From contig CABHOK010000018.1 in the NCBI GenBank assembly GCA_902168205.1, positions 62,001 through 126,000 on the forward strand: a stretch of DNA of 64,000 nucleotides, read 5' to 3'. The DNA is from an uncultured Chitinophaga sp. GTDB taxonomy: Bacteria; Bacteroidota; Bacteroidia; Cytophagales; Cyclobacteriaceae. Made by a program: the position numbers and the translations under genes. Shown one piece after another: positions 35,334 to 44,441 of this stretch. The notes beneath the pieces are model-generated. The model was given only the letters and a program-made list of their open reading frames with translations, was not told where the DNA came from and made no database searches. The stretch's first letter is position 1. Every line of letters starts with the position of its first letter.

Positions 35334-36173
35334 TTATCGACTTGTAACTAACGCTGCACCAGCCGAGTGGGCTTCCTTGATCTTTGGTGCGCGATAATTC
35401 AATCCGACAGTTGTACCCCCGGTTACGTCCACAGTCACCCCGGTAATCATGTTTGCCAACTCAGATGACAGGAAAACTGCAACCTGCGCTATATCATTCA
35501 TCATCGGAAGTTTTTTGAGCATGGTATCATTCTTCATGCTTTGCAATACATGCTCCATCTCCTGCGGAACGGCATCTATAGCCTGCTTAAACACCTGTGA
35601 ATCAGGTGAGCCTGCGGAACGTATATTTACAACCCGGACGTTATAAGCACCTACCTCCGAGGCGAGGTTGGTAACGAAAGTTTCCATAGCAACACAGGCC
35701 GAAGAAAAGCCTCCGGTATAGGGATAGCCAATGCCACCCGGTGTTGCTGTTAATGAGAGTATAACTCCGGATTGTTGCTTCATCATTTTTCGCGCAGCCG
35801 CAGTTGATGTAAGGAATTGTGATTGCAGCGCGATGGTTATAGGCCGCATGTAATCGTCTGCCTTCATGTCGACCAAAGGTATATCTTGTACCGACTGAAA
35901 GTCGATGGCGCAGAACGATATATCAATGGTAGTTCCGTCATTGCTAAGTTTATCGAGATATGCCTGAATTGATTTTTCGTTGAGTGCATCTACAATGGCT
36001 ATTTCTGCTTTGCCACCGATGGCTATAATTTCATCAGCAACTTTTTGCAAGCGATCGGCTGTGCGTCCGGTTAAGAATATTTTAGCACCTGCCTGTGCAA
36101 GTGTGTGTGCAACAGTGCTGCCGAGCGAGCCTGCGGCACCATAGATGATGGCATTTTTATTTTGGAGTAACAT
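35334..36173 (-). CDS. short-chain dehydrogenase/reductase family protein lacking the catalytic Tyr/Lys
   Basis: A 279-residue protein. The Rossmann glycine-rich motif is present (YGAAGSLGSTVA, about 11-22) with TGR after the second strand, suggesting NADP(H) binding. At the active-site position the usual YxxxK is replaced by FSSAC in GGFSSACVAMETF, and the expected Ser is in ILSLTATPGG. The C-terminus has NIRSAGSPDSQVF and ends with a GVTVDVTGGTTVGLNYR cap typical of SDRs. I recall related proteins with the same replacement, so this is a subfamily feature, not a local mutation. It may bind a nucleotide cofactor without classical catalysis, or use another mechanism. Confidence 0.8.
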   Translation of the reverse strand: MLLQNKNAIIYGAAGSLGSTVAHTLAQAGAKIFLTGRTADRLQKVADEIIAIGGKAEIAIVDALNEKSIQAYLDKLSNDGTTIDISFCAIDFQSVQDIPLVDMKADDYMRPITIALQSQFLTSTAAARKMMKQQSGVILSLTATPGGIGYPYTGGFSSACVAMETFVTNLASEVGAYNVRVVNIRSAGSPDSQVFKQAIDAVPQEMEHVLQSMKNDTMLKKLPMMNDIAQVAVFLSSELANMITGVTVDVTGGTTVGLNYRAPKIKEAHSAGAALVTSR

Positions 36174-36300
36174 GTGTTTGGGGGGTTATGTAAATATAGA
36201 TACGCTACTCCCAAAAATACGGGTAACACTTTTAAAGTAACGTGGCGGTTTGCGGCAGGTTAGGGTTGTGCATGCGACAACATTTGTATGTGAAACTTTA

Positions 36301-37623
36301 TTACCGGGGCAACTCGTCCAGTTTTAATTCGTGCCCGTTCAGATACCGGTGATAAAACCGAATGACGATGCCTGACATATCATCGGGATGAAACACACCA
36401 AGTTTGTTGAAGTGATTGGATAACCGCGAGCCTTTCCAAAGTCCCCAGTTGTTACGGATCCAGAGTCCTAATCCCATGTGGTATTTGTCCAACGAATTTT
36501 CACTTGCGTTGGCGAAAGATTGTTTATCAGCGGATGATAATAGTTTGTCAAGTTGTTTAAAGCAATCCTGCAGATCAGCCGGAATATATACATGATCAAT
36601 GGAATCCTGCTGGATGCGTTTTTTATATTCAAGTTTGTCTTGCTTGATCTCCTGCTTCCGTTCTTTTCTCGCGACTGATGCCGATTTTTTTCTGAACCCG
36701 GTAATATAGCGGAAGTACCATTTCTCAATTCCATCCGGAATTTCTTCTTTATTGAACCGGAGTGTTCTGAATAATTTTGAGATCTCTTCGCGATAGAAGT
36801 TGTCGAGCATTTCAATTTGTAGTTCTTCGCACTTGCCGGTTGAATCAATGGCTATCAAAATTTCGAACATGTAGTGTTTATAATTTTGTTCGAAATCCCG
36901 GTTGTTGCCTTCCAGGAAAACTACATTCATTTTTTCTTCGAGCACGGTCCAATACTCTCTTCCATTTTCAAGTTTAGGAAGTCCGAATTGAGTGGGTATA
37001 TCAATCGTATAGTTTTTAGTTCTTCGTTTGGCTGGCTGCACCGTATGGCTGCTGAGAAAACTTGTAAGCAACTCTTTCTTCATGATCTCTCCCGTTGCAA
37101 TCGAGAATGTATATACCATTCCACTTTCCAACAGCAACGACAAGGTATCACCACTTACCTGCACATTGTTGCTTTTGTTGATGAAGGGAAACTGAATGGC
37201 GCTGTCGGACTCGCTATAGGAATTATATAACAGCGCAGGTGTGAGCGTTGAATCCGTGAGGTTGAAGTCGCTCAGGGTATATATATGGTTGACTGCTCCC
37301 CGATGATAATGTGTGAGGATGCCTGATTCATCCGTTACGGAGGGATCAATCCAGTTGTCCAGATAAAACAGCGATTGTCCATCGTTACTGAGAAACAAAT
37401 AGTCGGGCGAAAAGTACCGGTTAATTGTTATGATCGGTTTCAACGTGTCGTCCGCTGAAACAACAACGGTCTTCCCGAGATCTGTCCAGACCTGGTCCGA
37501 GAAGGGTGTAGAATTTACAAAGAATTTTTCATTCTCTGAATATACCTTGTAAGGATACGCCAGCTGAGCAACACAGTGAAGATGCAGGCATGCCAGTATT
37601 GTTAAAAGTATAGCCTTGGACAT
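36301..37623 (-). CDS. exported protein with C-terminal DUF6794-like domain
   Basis: A 440-residue protein with a signal peptide (ILLTILACLHLHCVAQ). The C-terminal about 90 residues match DUF6794: VYIPADLQDCFKQLDKLLS, then YHMGLGLWIRNNWGLWKGS and HPDDMSGIVIRFYHRYLNG. The middle has a Lys/Glu/Arg-rich stretch (about 320-345) that may be a charged helix linking two parts. The N-terminal 200 residues are beta-like. DUF6794 has no known role; members are common in Bacteroidota. It stands alone. Confidence 0.7.
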   Translation of the reverse strand: MSKAILLTILACLHLHCVAQLAYPYKVYSENEKFFVNSTPFSDQVWTDLGKTVVVSADDTLKPIITINRYFSPDYLFLSNDGQSLFYLDNWIDPSVTDESGILTHYHRGAVNHIYTLSDFNLTDSTLTPALLYNSYSESDSAIQFPFINKSNNVQVSGDTLSLLLESGMVYTFSIATGEIMKKELLTSFLSSHTVQPAKRRTKNYTIDIPTQFGLPKLENGREYWTVLEEKMNVVFLEGNNRDFEQNYKHYMFEILIAIDSTGKCEELQIEMLDNFYREEISKLFRTLRFNKEEIPDGIEKWYFRYITGFRKKSASVARKERKQEIKQDKLEYKKRIQQDSIDHVYIPADLQDCFKQLDKLLSSADKQSFANASENSLDKYHMGLGLWIRNNWGLWKGSRLSNHFNKLGVFHPDDMSGIVIRFYHRYLNGHELKLDELPR

Positions 37624-37753
37624 GGATAAATATAGGACATTTCAGGTTTATTTTAGTATCTGTATCCATCCCTTTTGTTCTTGACGATTTGTAAAGTCAC
37701 CGTTGGGCATTCAGAGTTTCTGCTATATTGCAATTGTCTTACGAAAAAATATC

Positions 37754-38635
37754 ATGATACATAAAGGATTGATGTCTGTACTTGGCGCTATTGTCATTTT
37801 AACCATCACAGCACAGCGTGCCGATGCGCAGAAGGCTGTGAAACATCCGATTGCCAATGAAGAATGGTCGCGTGACTATCAGCCCTTTCGTATTGCGGGT
37901 AATCTGTACTACGTTGGTACGTATGATCTGGCGGCATACCTGATCACTACACCGCAGGGTCATATACTTATTAACACGGGGCTTGATGACTCCGAAGCCC
38001 TGATCCGTGCACACATAAATACACTTGGCTTCAAGTTCAAGGATATAAAACTACTACTGGCTACGCATGTGCACTTTGATCATGTGGGAGCTATGGCTGC
38101 TATAAAAAAGCAAACCGGGGCCAGGCTGATGATCAACGAAAAAGATGCACCGTTGTTGGTCGATGGTGGTGACTCTGACTATATATTGGGAGGGAAGGGA
38201 GCCACATTTGTGCCTGTGAAAGCGGATCGTTTGTTACACGACCGCGATACAATAAAGTTAGGTGACATGAATATAGTGATGTTGCATCATCCCGGTCACA
38301 CACCCGGTGCCAGCAGCTTTCTGTTTGATGTGAAAGATGAAAAGCATACATATAGGGTGCTGATTGCAAACATGCCCTCGATACTCGATGAGACAAACCT
38401 GGCCGGCATGCCGCGTTACGCAGATGTTGGTAAGGATTATGCCTATACTCTGAAAGCAATGAAAGCTTTGCAGTTCGATTTGTGGTTGTCTTCGCACGCC
38501 AGTCAGTTTGACCTGCACAAAAAGCATAAGCCGGGGGACGCTTACAAACCGGAGGTGTTTAGCGATCGTTCAGGTTATGATGAATCGCTGACGGAATGGG
38601 AGAAGGTATATAGCGAACGGTCGGGAAGTAAATAA
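37754..38635 (+). CDS. subclass B3-like metallo-beta-lactamase fold hydrolase
   Basis: A 293-residue exported protein. The start at 37754 gives a proper signal peptide (to about residue 26, RADAQ); an upstream TTG frame does not. The zinc ligands of subclass B3 are all present: His105, His107, Asp109 and His110 in THVHFDHVG; His182 in HHPGHTPGASSF; His248 in LSSHASQFDL. The order and spacing match B3 enzymes, which hydrolyse most beta-lactams in the periplasm, but many environmental B3-like proteins have low or other activity. No ampR-like regulator is adjacent. Confidence 0.82.
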   Translation: MIHKGLMSVLGAIVILTITAQRADAQKAVKHPIANEEWSRDYQPFRIAGNLYYVGTYDLAAYLITTPQGHILINTGLDDSEALIRAHINTLGFKFKDIKLLLATHVHFDHVGAMAAIKKQTGARLMINEKDAPLLVDGGDSDYILGGKGATFVPVKADRLLHDRDTIKLGDMNIVMLHHPGHTPGASSFLFDVKDEKHTYRVLIANMPSILDETNLAGMPRYADVGKDYAYTLKAMKALQFDLWLSSHASQFDLHKKHKPGDAYKPEVFSDRSGYDESLTEWEKVYSERSGSK

Positions 38636-38639
38636 GTTC

Positions 38640-38928
38640 GTGACTGACGCATTGAGAAAATTTCTGTTCACGTTCTCTGTTTTCAATTCGCAGGAAATCG
38701 AAGCTGTGATCGACAGTGTGAAGATCATCACTCAATATAATTTCGGCCGATGCTGCTTTAACGAATCTGGATTTTTCTTTCAGGCAGGTTTAATTGGATG
38801 CACAAAAATTGTTCATCGTTGAACGTTGTGCCTTGACTTTGGGTGAGAAAATTGAAACACGGCAATACTCCGGGCAAGGCATTGAAATTTATTTCCATCC
38901 GGTCGTATTCAAAGAAAGTTTTGCCTGA
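38640..38928 (+). pseudogene. possible remnant of a CRP/FNR-type regulator
   Basis: A first frame (from the GTG at 38640) reads TDALRKFLFTFSVFNSQEIEAVID, like the N-terminus of Bacteroidota CRP-type proteins. After about 38822 a second frame continues with FIVERCALTLGEKIETRQYS...FKESFA, reminiscent of the cNMP-binding barrel (GEEIT.QF...SFV), then stops at 38926. No DNA-binding domain follows. The match is weak and by eye only; it could equally be non-coding sequence. Confidence 0.25.
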
Positions 38929-39114
38929 AAGAAAAATTTAAATGACAGGGCAGATCACCAGTATATATAGAAAATTTTACCACGATTTAATAATAAATAG
39001 ACGAGGCATCATGGTTGACTTTTAAAAGTCCCGAAAAAAAGATGTAGGCAGCAGAAATATTTTTCAAAAAAAATATTTCAGAGAAATGATAGTGACAGAA
39101 CGGCTGTAAAATGA

Positions 39115-39148
39115 AAAAAGCTTCGAGAAGGTTTCTTCGAAGCTTTTT
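39115..39148 (-). terminator. terminator downstream of tRNA-Lys
   Basis: A perfect 12-bp stem (39115-39126 with 39137-39148), 10-nt loop, and in the leftward direction a run of T after the stem. It begins 5 bp beyond the 3' end of the tRNA. Confidence 0.85.
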
Positions 39149-39152
39149 GAAG

Positions 39153-39225
39153 TGATCCCGCTGGGATTCGAACCCAGGACCCATACATTAAAAGTGTATT
39201 GCTCTACCAGCTGAGCTACGGAATC
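39153..39225 (-). tRNA. tRNA-Lys (anticodon TTT)
   Basis: Read on the minus strand the 73 nt fold into a standard cloverleaf: acceptor stem GATTCCG/CGGGATC (one G-U pair), D-loop with AGCTGGTAGAGC, anticodon loop CTTTTAA with anticodon TTT, T-arm GGTTCGAATCC, discriminator A. CCA is not encoded. The gene is between a Bacteroidota promoter and a hairpin terminator, so it is a single-gene transcript. Confidence 0.93.
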
Positions 39226-39261
39226 TTGTCAATTTTGCGGTTTTTCCCGTAATTGAGGGCA

Positions 39262-39292
39262 CAAAGGTAATCCAATCTGAATTATATGCAAA
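39262..39292 (-). promoter_or_regulatory. promoter of tRNA-Lys
   Basis: On the minus strand TTTG (39292-39289), 19 bp, then TACCTTTG (39269-39262), an exact match to the Bacteroidota TTTG-N19-TAnnTTTG form. Transcription would begin about 30 nt before the tRNA. The -33 box overlaps the first codons of the divergent gene at 39286. Confidence 0.75.
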
Positions 39293-40020
39293 GGTGCGTT
39301 TCAAAAAATCTTATTATTCTTTTCATAAATATTTTTTGCGCGAGCTATACGCTTCTCGCTCAGACTTCTACACATCGGCTGAGTCAGGCAGATTCTCTTT
39401 TTAAAGAGAAACGCTACGTGCAATCACTCGATCATTATAAAGCAATCTTTGAACAACATGAATATTCTCCTGCTATGTTGCTGAAAATGGCATACATAGA
39501 AGAAGGATTGCAGCAAACCGGAGCAGCACTTTATTACCTGAATCTCTATTACAATGTAACAAACGACAAGTCGGTACTCGAAAAAATGGAAGAGCTGGCC
39601 GACAAGCATAATCTGGAAGGTTATAAACAAACAGATGCCGGCAGATTTTTGTCGTTCTACAACGATTATCATTGGCCTGTAGGCATTGCGTTAATGGCCA
39701 TTGCTTTTTTGTTGTTAGGACTGAGCTTTTATTTAAAAAGAAGAAAGCACTTGTACTGGCCCTCGCTCGTGGTGATGGTGCTTGTGCTGGGAGCGCTGGT
39801 GGTGCATAATACGGTTGGGACAAAAGTTGCTATGGGTATTGTAGCAAACACCAACACCTATATTATGGACGGACCTTCACCGGGTGCTTCTGTTGTCTCT
39901 GTTATTCAATCCGGGCACCGTGTGGAAATTGTAGGAAAAAAAGATGTTTGGATAAAAATTATGTGGCAGGGCGAGACAGCTTATATAAAAGAGAATAACC
40001 TGTTACCGTTGAGCCTGTGA
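39286..40020 (+). CDS. exported TPR / SH3b membrane protein
   Basis: A 244-residue protein. Signal peptide (IILFINIFCASYTLLAQ), then about 90 periplasmic residues that read as TPR-like helices (LSQADSLFKEKRYVQSLDHYKAIFEQ; MAYIEEGLQQTGAALYYLNLYY), two transmembrane helices (WPVGIALMAIAFLLLGLSFYL; LYWPSLVVMVLVLGALVVHNTV), and a C-terminal SH3b domain (GIVANTNTYIMDGPSPGASVVSVIQSGHRVEIVGKKDVWIKI). The layout resembles BatE-type aerotolerance proteins, but it lacks neighbouring Bat genes. SH3b domains often bind peptidoglycan. Its last 18 bp overlap the 3' end of the convergent gene at 40003. Confidence 0.75.
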   Translation: MQRCVSKNLIILFINIFCASYTLLAQTSTHRLSQADSLFKEKRYVQSLDHYKAIFEQHEYSPAMLLKMAYIEEGLQQTGAALYYLNLYYNVTNDKSVLEKMEELADKHNLEGYKQTDAGRFLSFYNDYHWPVGIALMAIAFLLLGLSFYLKRRKHLYWPSLVVMVLVLGALVVHNTVGTKVAMGIVANTNTYIMDGPSPGASVVSVIQSGHRVEIVGKKDVWIKIMWQGETAYIKENNLLPLSL

Positions 40021-42753
40021 TTCATCATCCCAGTACGAAACCGTAACAACGCCTTTATATTCTTTGTCTGAATATTTCACGAGGTAATAATATACTCCGG
40101 ATGCTTCACCGATGGCGTACCATTTGAACTCGCGGTCGGCACTGGCAAAAACTTCTTTGCCCCAGCGGTTATATATGGTAATGCCTTCGAAATGTCCTGC
40201 ACAGTTATCGAGCGGGAGAATATTGAGAAGTTCTCCGGTAGTAGCATCACGTTTCATCATGGCGAAGTAGTCATTCTTTAAATCACCATTTGGTGAAACG
40301 AAGTTGGGTGGGAGAAACTCGGTATCGCTTCCGTCTATGTCTTTGATCTTGATATTTACTTCTACAGTATCACCTTTCCCGTTAAAGCAGCGGTCGTCTG
40401 TAACCAGGAATGTAAATATGTAGTCATTTTCATATTGCCCGTTGGTAAAGATGTTGCATTCAGGTTTCCACGTAAAGGGCGATTGGACAGTGCCGCGACC
40501 TTCCGCGCCTGTAAACGTGTAGCCCTCGGGTTGTACGTTGCCGGTCGCTGAAAGTAATTTCAGCTGCAACATATCGGCTTCAGGGTAGGTGTCTGGATCA
40601 ATGCCATTCAGACTAAGGTCTATCTGCTGACCAAGTGTAACCACCATCGAGTTATTAAGACTCAAGGCTATAGCGGGGTTGACGCTGGATACGAACAGCT
40701 GGGGTTCGGTATTATCAGGTGGCATTAATTTTACATTCACTACCAGTGTATCATAATATAGAAAGCGACATTTGTTTTCGTTATCCGCTACCAGGAAGTG
40801 AAAAGTAAATTCATCTTTTACATCCAGGTCTACATTATCGCACCGTATATTCCAGGTAAAGAGTGAGCTTACATTTTCATAGTCAACATCCTGTGGAAAT
40901 GAAATAGAGTAATCAGCCATGCTGAAATTTTTTCCGGCTCCCGTCAGCACGAGTTTATCCTTGTCAAGATCTTTCCCATTGACATGAAATATCAGCGACT
41001 GATTTACCTTTCTTTCCAGGTTTACAGTATCAATCAATGTACTGTTGTTGGTAAGCTCGGGCGATGATATAAGAGGTTTGCTGTTGCCGGGCAATTGTAT
41101 GGTGAGATTTACTTTCATCCGGTCAGGATGATTGAAGGCGCATTGATCTTCGTCTTCAACCTGCAAGGCTATATCGAAGTTGGTGCGATTGGTGAAATTG
41201 AATACATCACACCGCGGGTCCCATGTCAACTCCGTAAACAACGTGTCGCCAACTTGTCCTAATGATTTAAAAGACATACCGGCACTGGCCAAGTCGACAC
41301 CGATGCCAGGTATAATTACCTGGTTCATTTTATCACCATCTTCGTCAACAGCTTTAATCAACCATTTCTGTACAGGCGATCCTTCCGTTACGGTCTTCGT
41401 AATATCCGCTGTAGAATAATAGGGATTGTGATTAACCGGAGGCGTGATGTTTACCAATACCCGAAGTGTATCAAAGTATGGAAGGCTACACGCATCATCA
41501 AACGCAACAATGCCAACAGTATAGGGCCCTTCTATATAGGGACACTCATCAAAACATATCCGAAATGTTTTTGTCGGCGCAGATGCTGTAAGTGTTACCG
41601 AGGTAATGGCCGGAAGTATACCGCTGATATCTTTTTTGAAACCGATCGGTATAGCTTTGATCGTAACGTTCTCCATAAAGTTATCGGAACTCTTCAAAGC
41701 ATCCGGATCAGACACCTGTACTTCAATGCAGCGATTGGCATCTGTTACTGTATTGCTGAATGTAACGTTCATCGTTTCATCATAGGTGAAACTTGCATCG
41801 GCTAATTTCTTTCCGAGTATTTGTGGCGGATCGGCCTGCGGACAAGCATCTACTACCAGCATCTGGAAGTCGCGTCTTACTTCACCAAGCTTTACACCTT
41901 TTCTATACTCTTCGCACTTCACCGCAAAAACATATAGTCCTTGTGTTTTTGGTGTAACCGTCAATAAACCATCCGTGCTGATCTTCAGATCAGGAGAACC
42001 ACCAATGATATTCGTAAGACTAAAAGGCGATCGCCATGTTACCAGAGGATAGGGTGCAGGACTTGGTCCTCCGGAAGGAATAGCTTCTGCTGTATGTGTA
42101 TTAAATGGCGTGACTAAAGTATATACCAGCGAATCGCCATCGACATCGGAACCGGCAAAATCTGCATAGTAAAATTTATTAGGACATGCATAATCATTCA
42201 GAGGAGGGAAGAGGCGTGGTGTTGAGTTAACGAAAGGCTCACCGTTTTTTACCACCGGAGGAAACTCCAGGTAAAAAGTTTGTCCTGCAGCATTCGGATA
42301 ATCGATAACACCTGGGGGCGGTTCTTCACTTATAATGTTAAGCAAGCCTTTACTGTTATAGTTACGGCAGCAACGTTCCCATACAATATAGTATCCCTGG
42401 GCATCGCCATATTGGCTGTTGGAAAAAGTTACCTGCGTTTTATAGATCAGTTTGTTGGTTTGAATTTCACCGTTGGAGCATTCAGGTTGTGTATACGAAA
42501 CGCGCGAGATACTATCGAGCGGCAGAAAAACGTCTTGCATAAAGGCATTATCGCGTTTACGGAAAATGCGCGCGTTTACAAAATCATCCTGCGCTCCCGG
42601 ATTTCCGTTTTGCAGATCGAAATAAAGAATGAGTCGCACTTCGTAGCGATTGGCGGATATATACCGGATTTCAAACTCTCCGCCCACAATGTGCGAGGCA
42701 AGGGAAGGAAACGCCACCACAACCAATACCAGCAGCAGTAAATATCTTTTCAT
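40003..42753 (-). CDS. large secreted protein with gliding-motility-type (CHU_C) C-terminal domain
   Basis: A 916-residue exported protein. Signal peptide ending SLASHIVGG, then several beta-sandwich, cadherin-like repeats with a recurrent LVYTLVTPF / GKDLDKDKLVL / GIDPDTYPEADMLQLK pattern (ND- and DxD-rich, probably calcium-binding). The C-terminal 100 residues (LPPNFVSPNGDLKNDYFAM to YKGVVTVSYWDDE) are the gliding motility-associated C-terminal domain, a type B sorting signal for the type IX secretion system. It should be displayed on or released from the cell surface. It is probably monocistronic, and convergent with the SH3b gene by an 18-bp overlap. Confidence 0.88.
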   Translation of the reverse strand: MKRYLLLLVLVVVAFPSLASHIVGGEFEIRYISANRYEVRLILYFDLQNGNPGAQDDFVNARIFRKRDNAFMQDVFLPLDSISRVSYTQPECSNGEIQTNKLIYKTQVTFSNSQYGDAQGYYIVWERCCRNYNSKGLLNIISEEPPPGVIDYPNAAGQTFYLEFPPVVKNGEPFVNSTPRLFPPLNDYACPNKFYYADFAGSDVDGDSLVYTLVTPFNTHTAEAIPSGGPSPAPYPLVTWRSPFSLTNIIGGSPDLKISTDGLLTVTPKTQGLYVFAVKCEEYRKGVKLGEVRRDFQMLVVDACPQADPPQILGKKLADASFTYDETMNVTFSNTVTDANRCIEVQVSDPDALKSSDNFMENVTIKAIPIGFKKDISGILPAITSVTLTASAPTKTFRICFDECPYIEGPYTVGIVAFDDACSLPYFDTLRVLVNITPPVNHNPYYSTADITKTVTEGSPVQKWLIKAVDEDGDKMNQVIIPGIGVDLASAGMSFKSLGQVGDTLFTELTWDPRCDVFNFTNRTNFDIALQVEDEDQCAFNHPDRMKVNLTIQLPGNSKPLISSPELTNNSTLIDTVNLERKVNQSLIFHVNGKDLDKDKLVLTGAGKNFSMADYSISFPQDVDYENVSSLFTWNIRCDNVDLDVKDEFTFHFLVADNENKCRFLYYDTLVVNVKLMPPDNTEPQLFVSSVNPAIALSLNNSMVVTLGQQIDLSLNGIDPDTYPEADMLQLKLLSATGNVQPEGYTFTGAEGRGTVQSPFTWKPECNIFTNGQYENDYIFTFLVTDDRCFNGKGDTVEVNIKIKDIDGSDTEFLPPNFVSPNGDLKNDYFAMMKRDATTGELLNILPLDNCAGHFEGITIYNRWGKEVFASADREFKWYAIGEASGVYYYLVKYSDKEYKGVVTVSYWDDESQAQR

Positions 42754-42816
42754 AACGTTCCGGCTAGAGATTAAATATAGGGAATAAGGATGAAGCGAAA
42801 AACTCCGGCAGGTTTG

Positions 42817-42824
42817 TATTTTTG
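42817..42824 (+). promoter_or_regulatory. -7 box of the rlmD promoter
   Basis: TATTTTTG matches TAnnTTTG. A transcript from it would start close to the ATG at 42832, giving a leaderless or nearly leaderless message. That favours 42832 over the ATG at 42790. Confidence 0.45.
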
Positions 42825-42831
42825 CGCCCGT

Positions 42832-44280
42832 ATGCGAAAAGGAGACATAATCGAAAATCTTGTAGTCGAAACCATGGCATCTGAGGGCAAATGCGTTTCG
42901 CGTGTGGATGGCAAAGTGATTTTTTTACAGGGCGGAGCTCCGGGCGACACTGTAGATGCACGCCTTACGAAAATAAAAAGCAGCTTCCTGGAAGGCACGG
43001 TTACGGCGATAAAGAAATTCTCGGCCGATCGCGAAACACCTTTTTGTATTCACTTCGGATTGTGCGGAGGTTGCTCCTGGCAACATATTAACTATCCTAC
43101 ACAGTTGTTATACAAGCAAAAGCAGGTAGTAGATAACCTGGAGCGATTGGGTGGACTAACACTCCCTGCGATCAGTCCAATTGTTGGATCTGCCAAAACA
43201 AGATTCTATCGCAATAAACTGGACTATACATTTTCTGCAGAACGCTGGCTCACCAAAGAGGAACTTCACGAGCGTAAAGAGGCGCAGCCCGATGCACGCA
43301 TGCACCAGTTATATACTCCGGAAGATGTAGCGTTGGGGTATCATATACCGCGTAAATATGATTTGGTTTTCGATGTAGAGGAATGTCACCTGCAGCCCGA
43401 TCCGTCCAATGCTATACGCCTCGCGGTGAAGGATGAGGCAATGAAAGCATCCATTCCATTCTTTGATCTGCGCAAGCAAATTGGTTTTCTGCGCACCATT
43501 ACCATTCGCACTGCGAACACAGGCGAGACCATGATTATTCTGCAGGTAACGTACGATAAGATGGAATGGATCGAGTGTATACTTCATCGTCTTGAAAAAG
43601 ATTTTCCACAGATCACTTCTTTCAATTATGTTATCAATGGTAAGAAGAATGATACGTTTGCTGATCTGAATATAGTTTGCTGGAAAGGTAATCCCTATAT
43701 AACGGAATCCATGCCAAAGCCTGATGGTTCGGGTACACTTCAGTTTCGTGTAGGTCCTAAATCATTTTACCAAACAAACTCCGAGCAGGCTTACGAACTA
43801 TATAGAATTGCCTGGGAGATGGCCGAGTTGAAAGGTGATGAACTGGTATATGATTTATATACAGGAACCGGTACCATTGCAAATTTCGTAGCGGGTCAGG
43901 CAAAGAAAGTGATAGGACTTGAATATGTAGCCGCAGCCATTGAAGATGCAAAAGTAAATTCGCAGATCAATAATATTTCCAATACTGACTTTTACGCAGG
44001 CGATATAAAAGATTTACTGGACGATGATTTTCTAAGTAAGCATGGAAGACCTGATACGGTAATTACTGATCCGCCCCGCGCAGGCATGCACGAGGATGTT
44101 TGCAAAATGCTTTTGAAGGCAGAGCCTAAAAAAATTGTATATGTGAGTTGTAACCCCGCCACGCAGGCCCGCGACCTGAGTATACTTTCCGAGAAATATA
44201 CCCTTGCAGCTGTACAGCCGGTTGATATGTTTCCGCACACTATGCATGTGGAGAATGTAGTGAGCCTGGTAAGGAAGTAA
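42832..44280 (+). CDS. rlmD: 23S rRNA (uracil-C5)-methyltransferase, RlmD/RumA family
   Basis: A 482-residue RNA methyltransferase. The order is: N-terminal TRAM domain (RKGDIIENLVVETMASEGKCVSRVDGKVIFLQGGAPGD), a Fe-S cluster region CIHFGLCGGCSWQH, then the Rossmann-type methyltransferase with LVYDLYTGTGTIA, DPPRAGMH and the catalytic Cys about residue 440 in VSCNPATQARD. RlmD methylates U1939 of 23S rRNA using SAM; the Cys forms the covalent adduct. All key motifs are intact. The start at 42832 fits the TRAM domain; the ATG at 42790 would add 14 residues. It is a single housekeeping gene. Confidence 0.85.
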   Translation: MRKGDIIENLVVETMASEGKCVSRVDGKVIFLQGGAPGDTVDARLTKIKSSFLEGTVTAIKKFSADRETPFCIHFGLCGGCSWQHINYPTQLLYKQKQVVDNLERLGGLTLPAISPIVGSAKTRFYRNKLDYTFSAERWLTKEELHERKEAQPDARMHQLYTPEDVALGYHIPRKYDLVFDVEECHLQPDPSNAIRLAVKDEAMKASIPFFDLRKQIGFLRTITIRTANTGETMIILQVTYDKMEWIECILHRLEKDFPQITSFNYVINGKKNDTFADLNIVCWKGNPYITESMPKPDGSGTLQFRVGPKSFYQTNSEQAYELYRIAWEMAELKGDELVYDLYTGTGTIANFVAGQAKKVIGLEYVAAAIEDAKVNSQINNISNTDFYAGDIKDLLDDDFLSKHGRPDTVITDPPRAGMHEDVCKMLLKAEPKKIVYVSCNPATQARDLSILSEKYTLAAVQPVDMFPHTMHVENVVSLVRK

Positions 44281-44441
44281 TGCATGGTCTGGGTCTTTTT
44301 ACAGAGACAACAGGAACAGCGGAAAACATGTAAACTGTTATGTTCGTTGCTACCAAACACTTGTTCCAGAAAATTTTTTATTGATTATACTTGAATCCTT
44401 CCTGCAAAACTCTCAACATCGCTGCTTGAAAATTTTTAATC

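Noticed and set aside
35206-35397. A 63-codon frame in the gap before the SDR gene
   Set aside because: It overlaps the SDR 3' end in antisense and has no recognisable content.
37703-37753. Upstream extension of the metallo-beta-lactamase from a TTG
   Set aside because: It would put 17 residues in front of a complete signal peptide starting at 37754.
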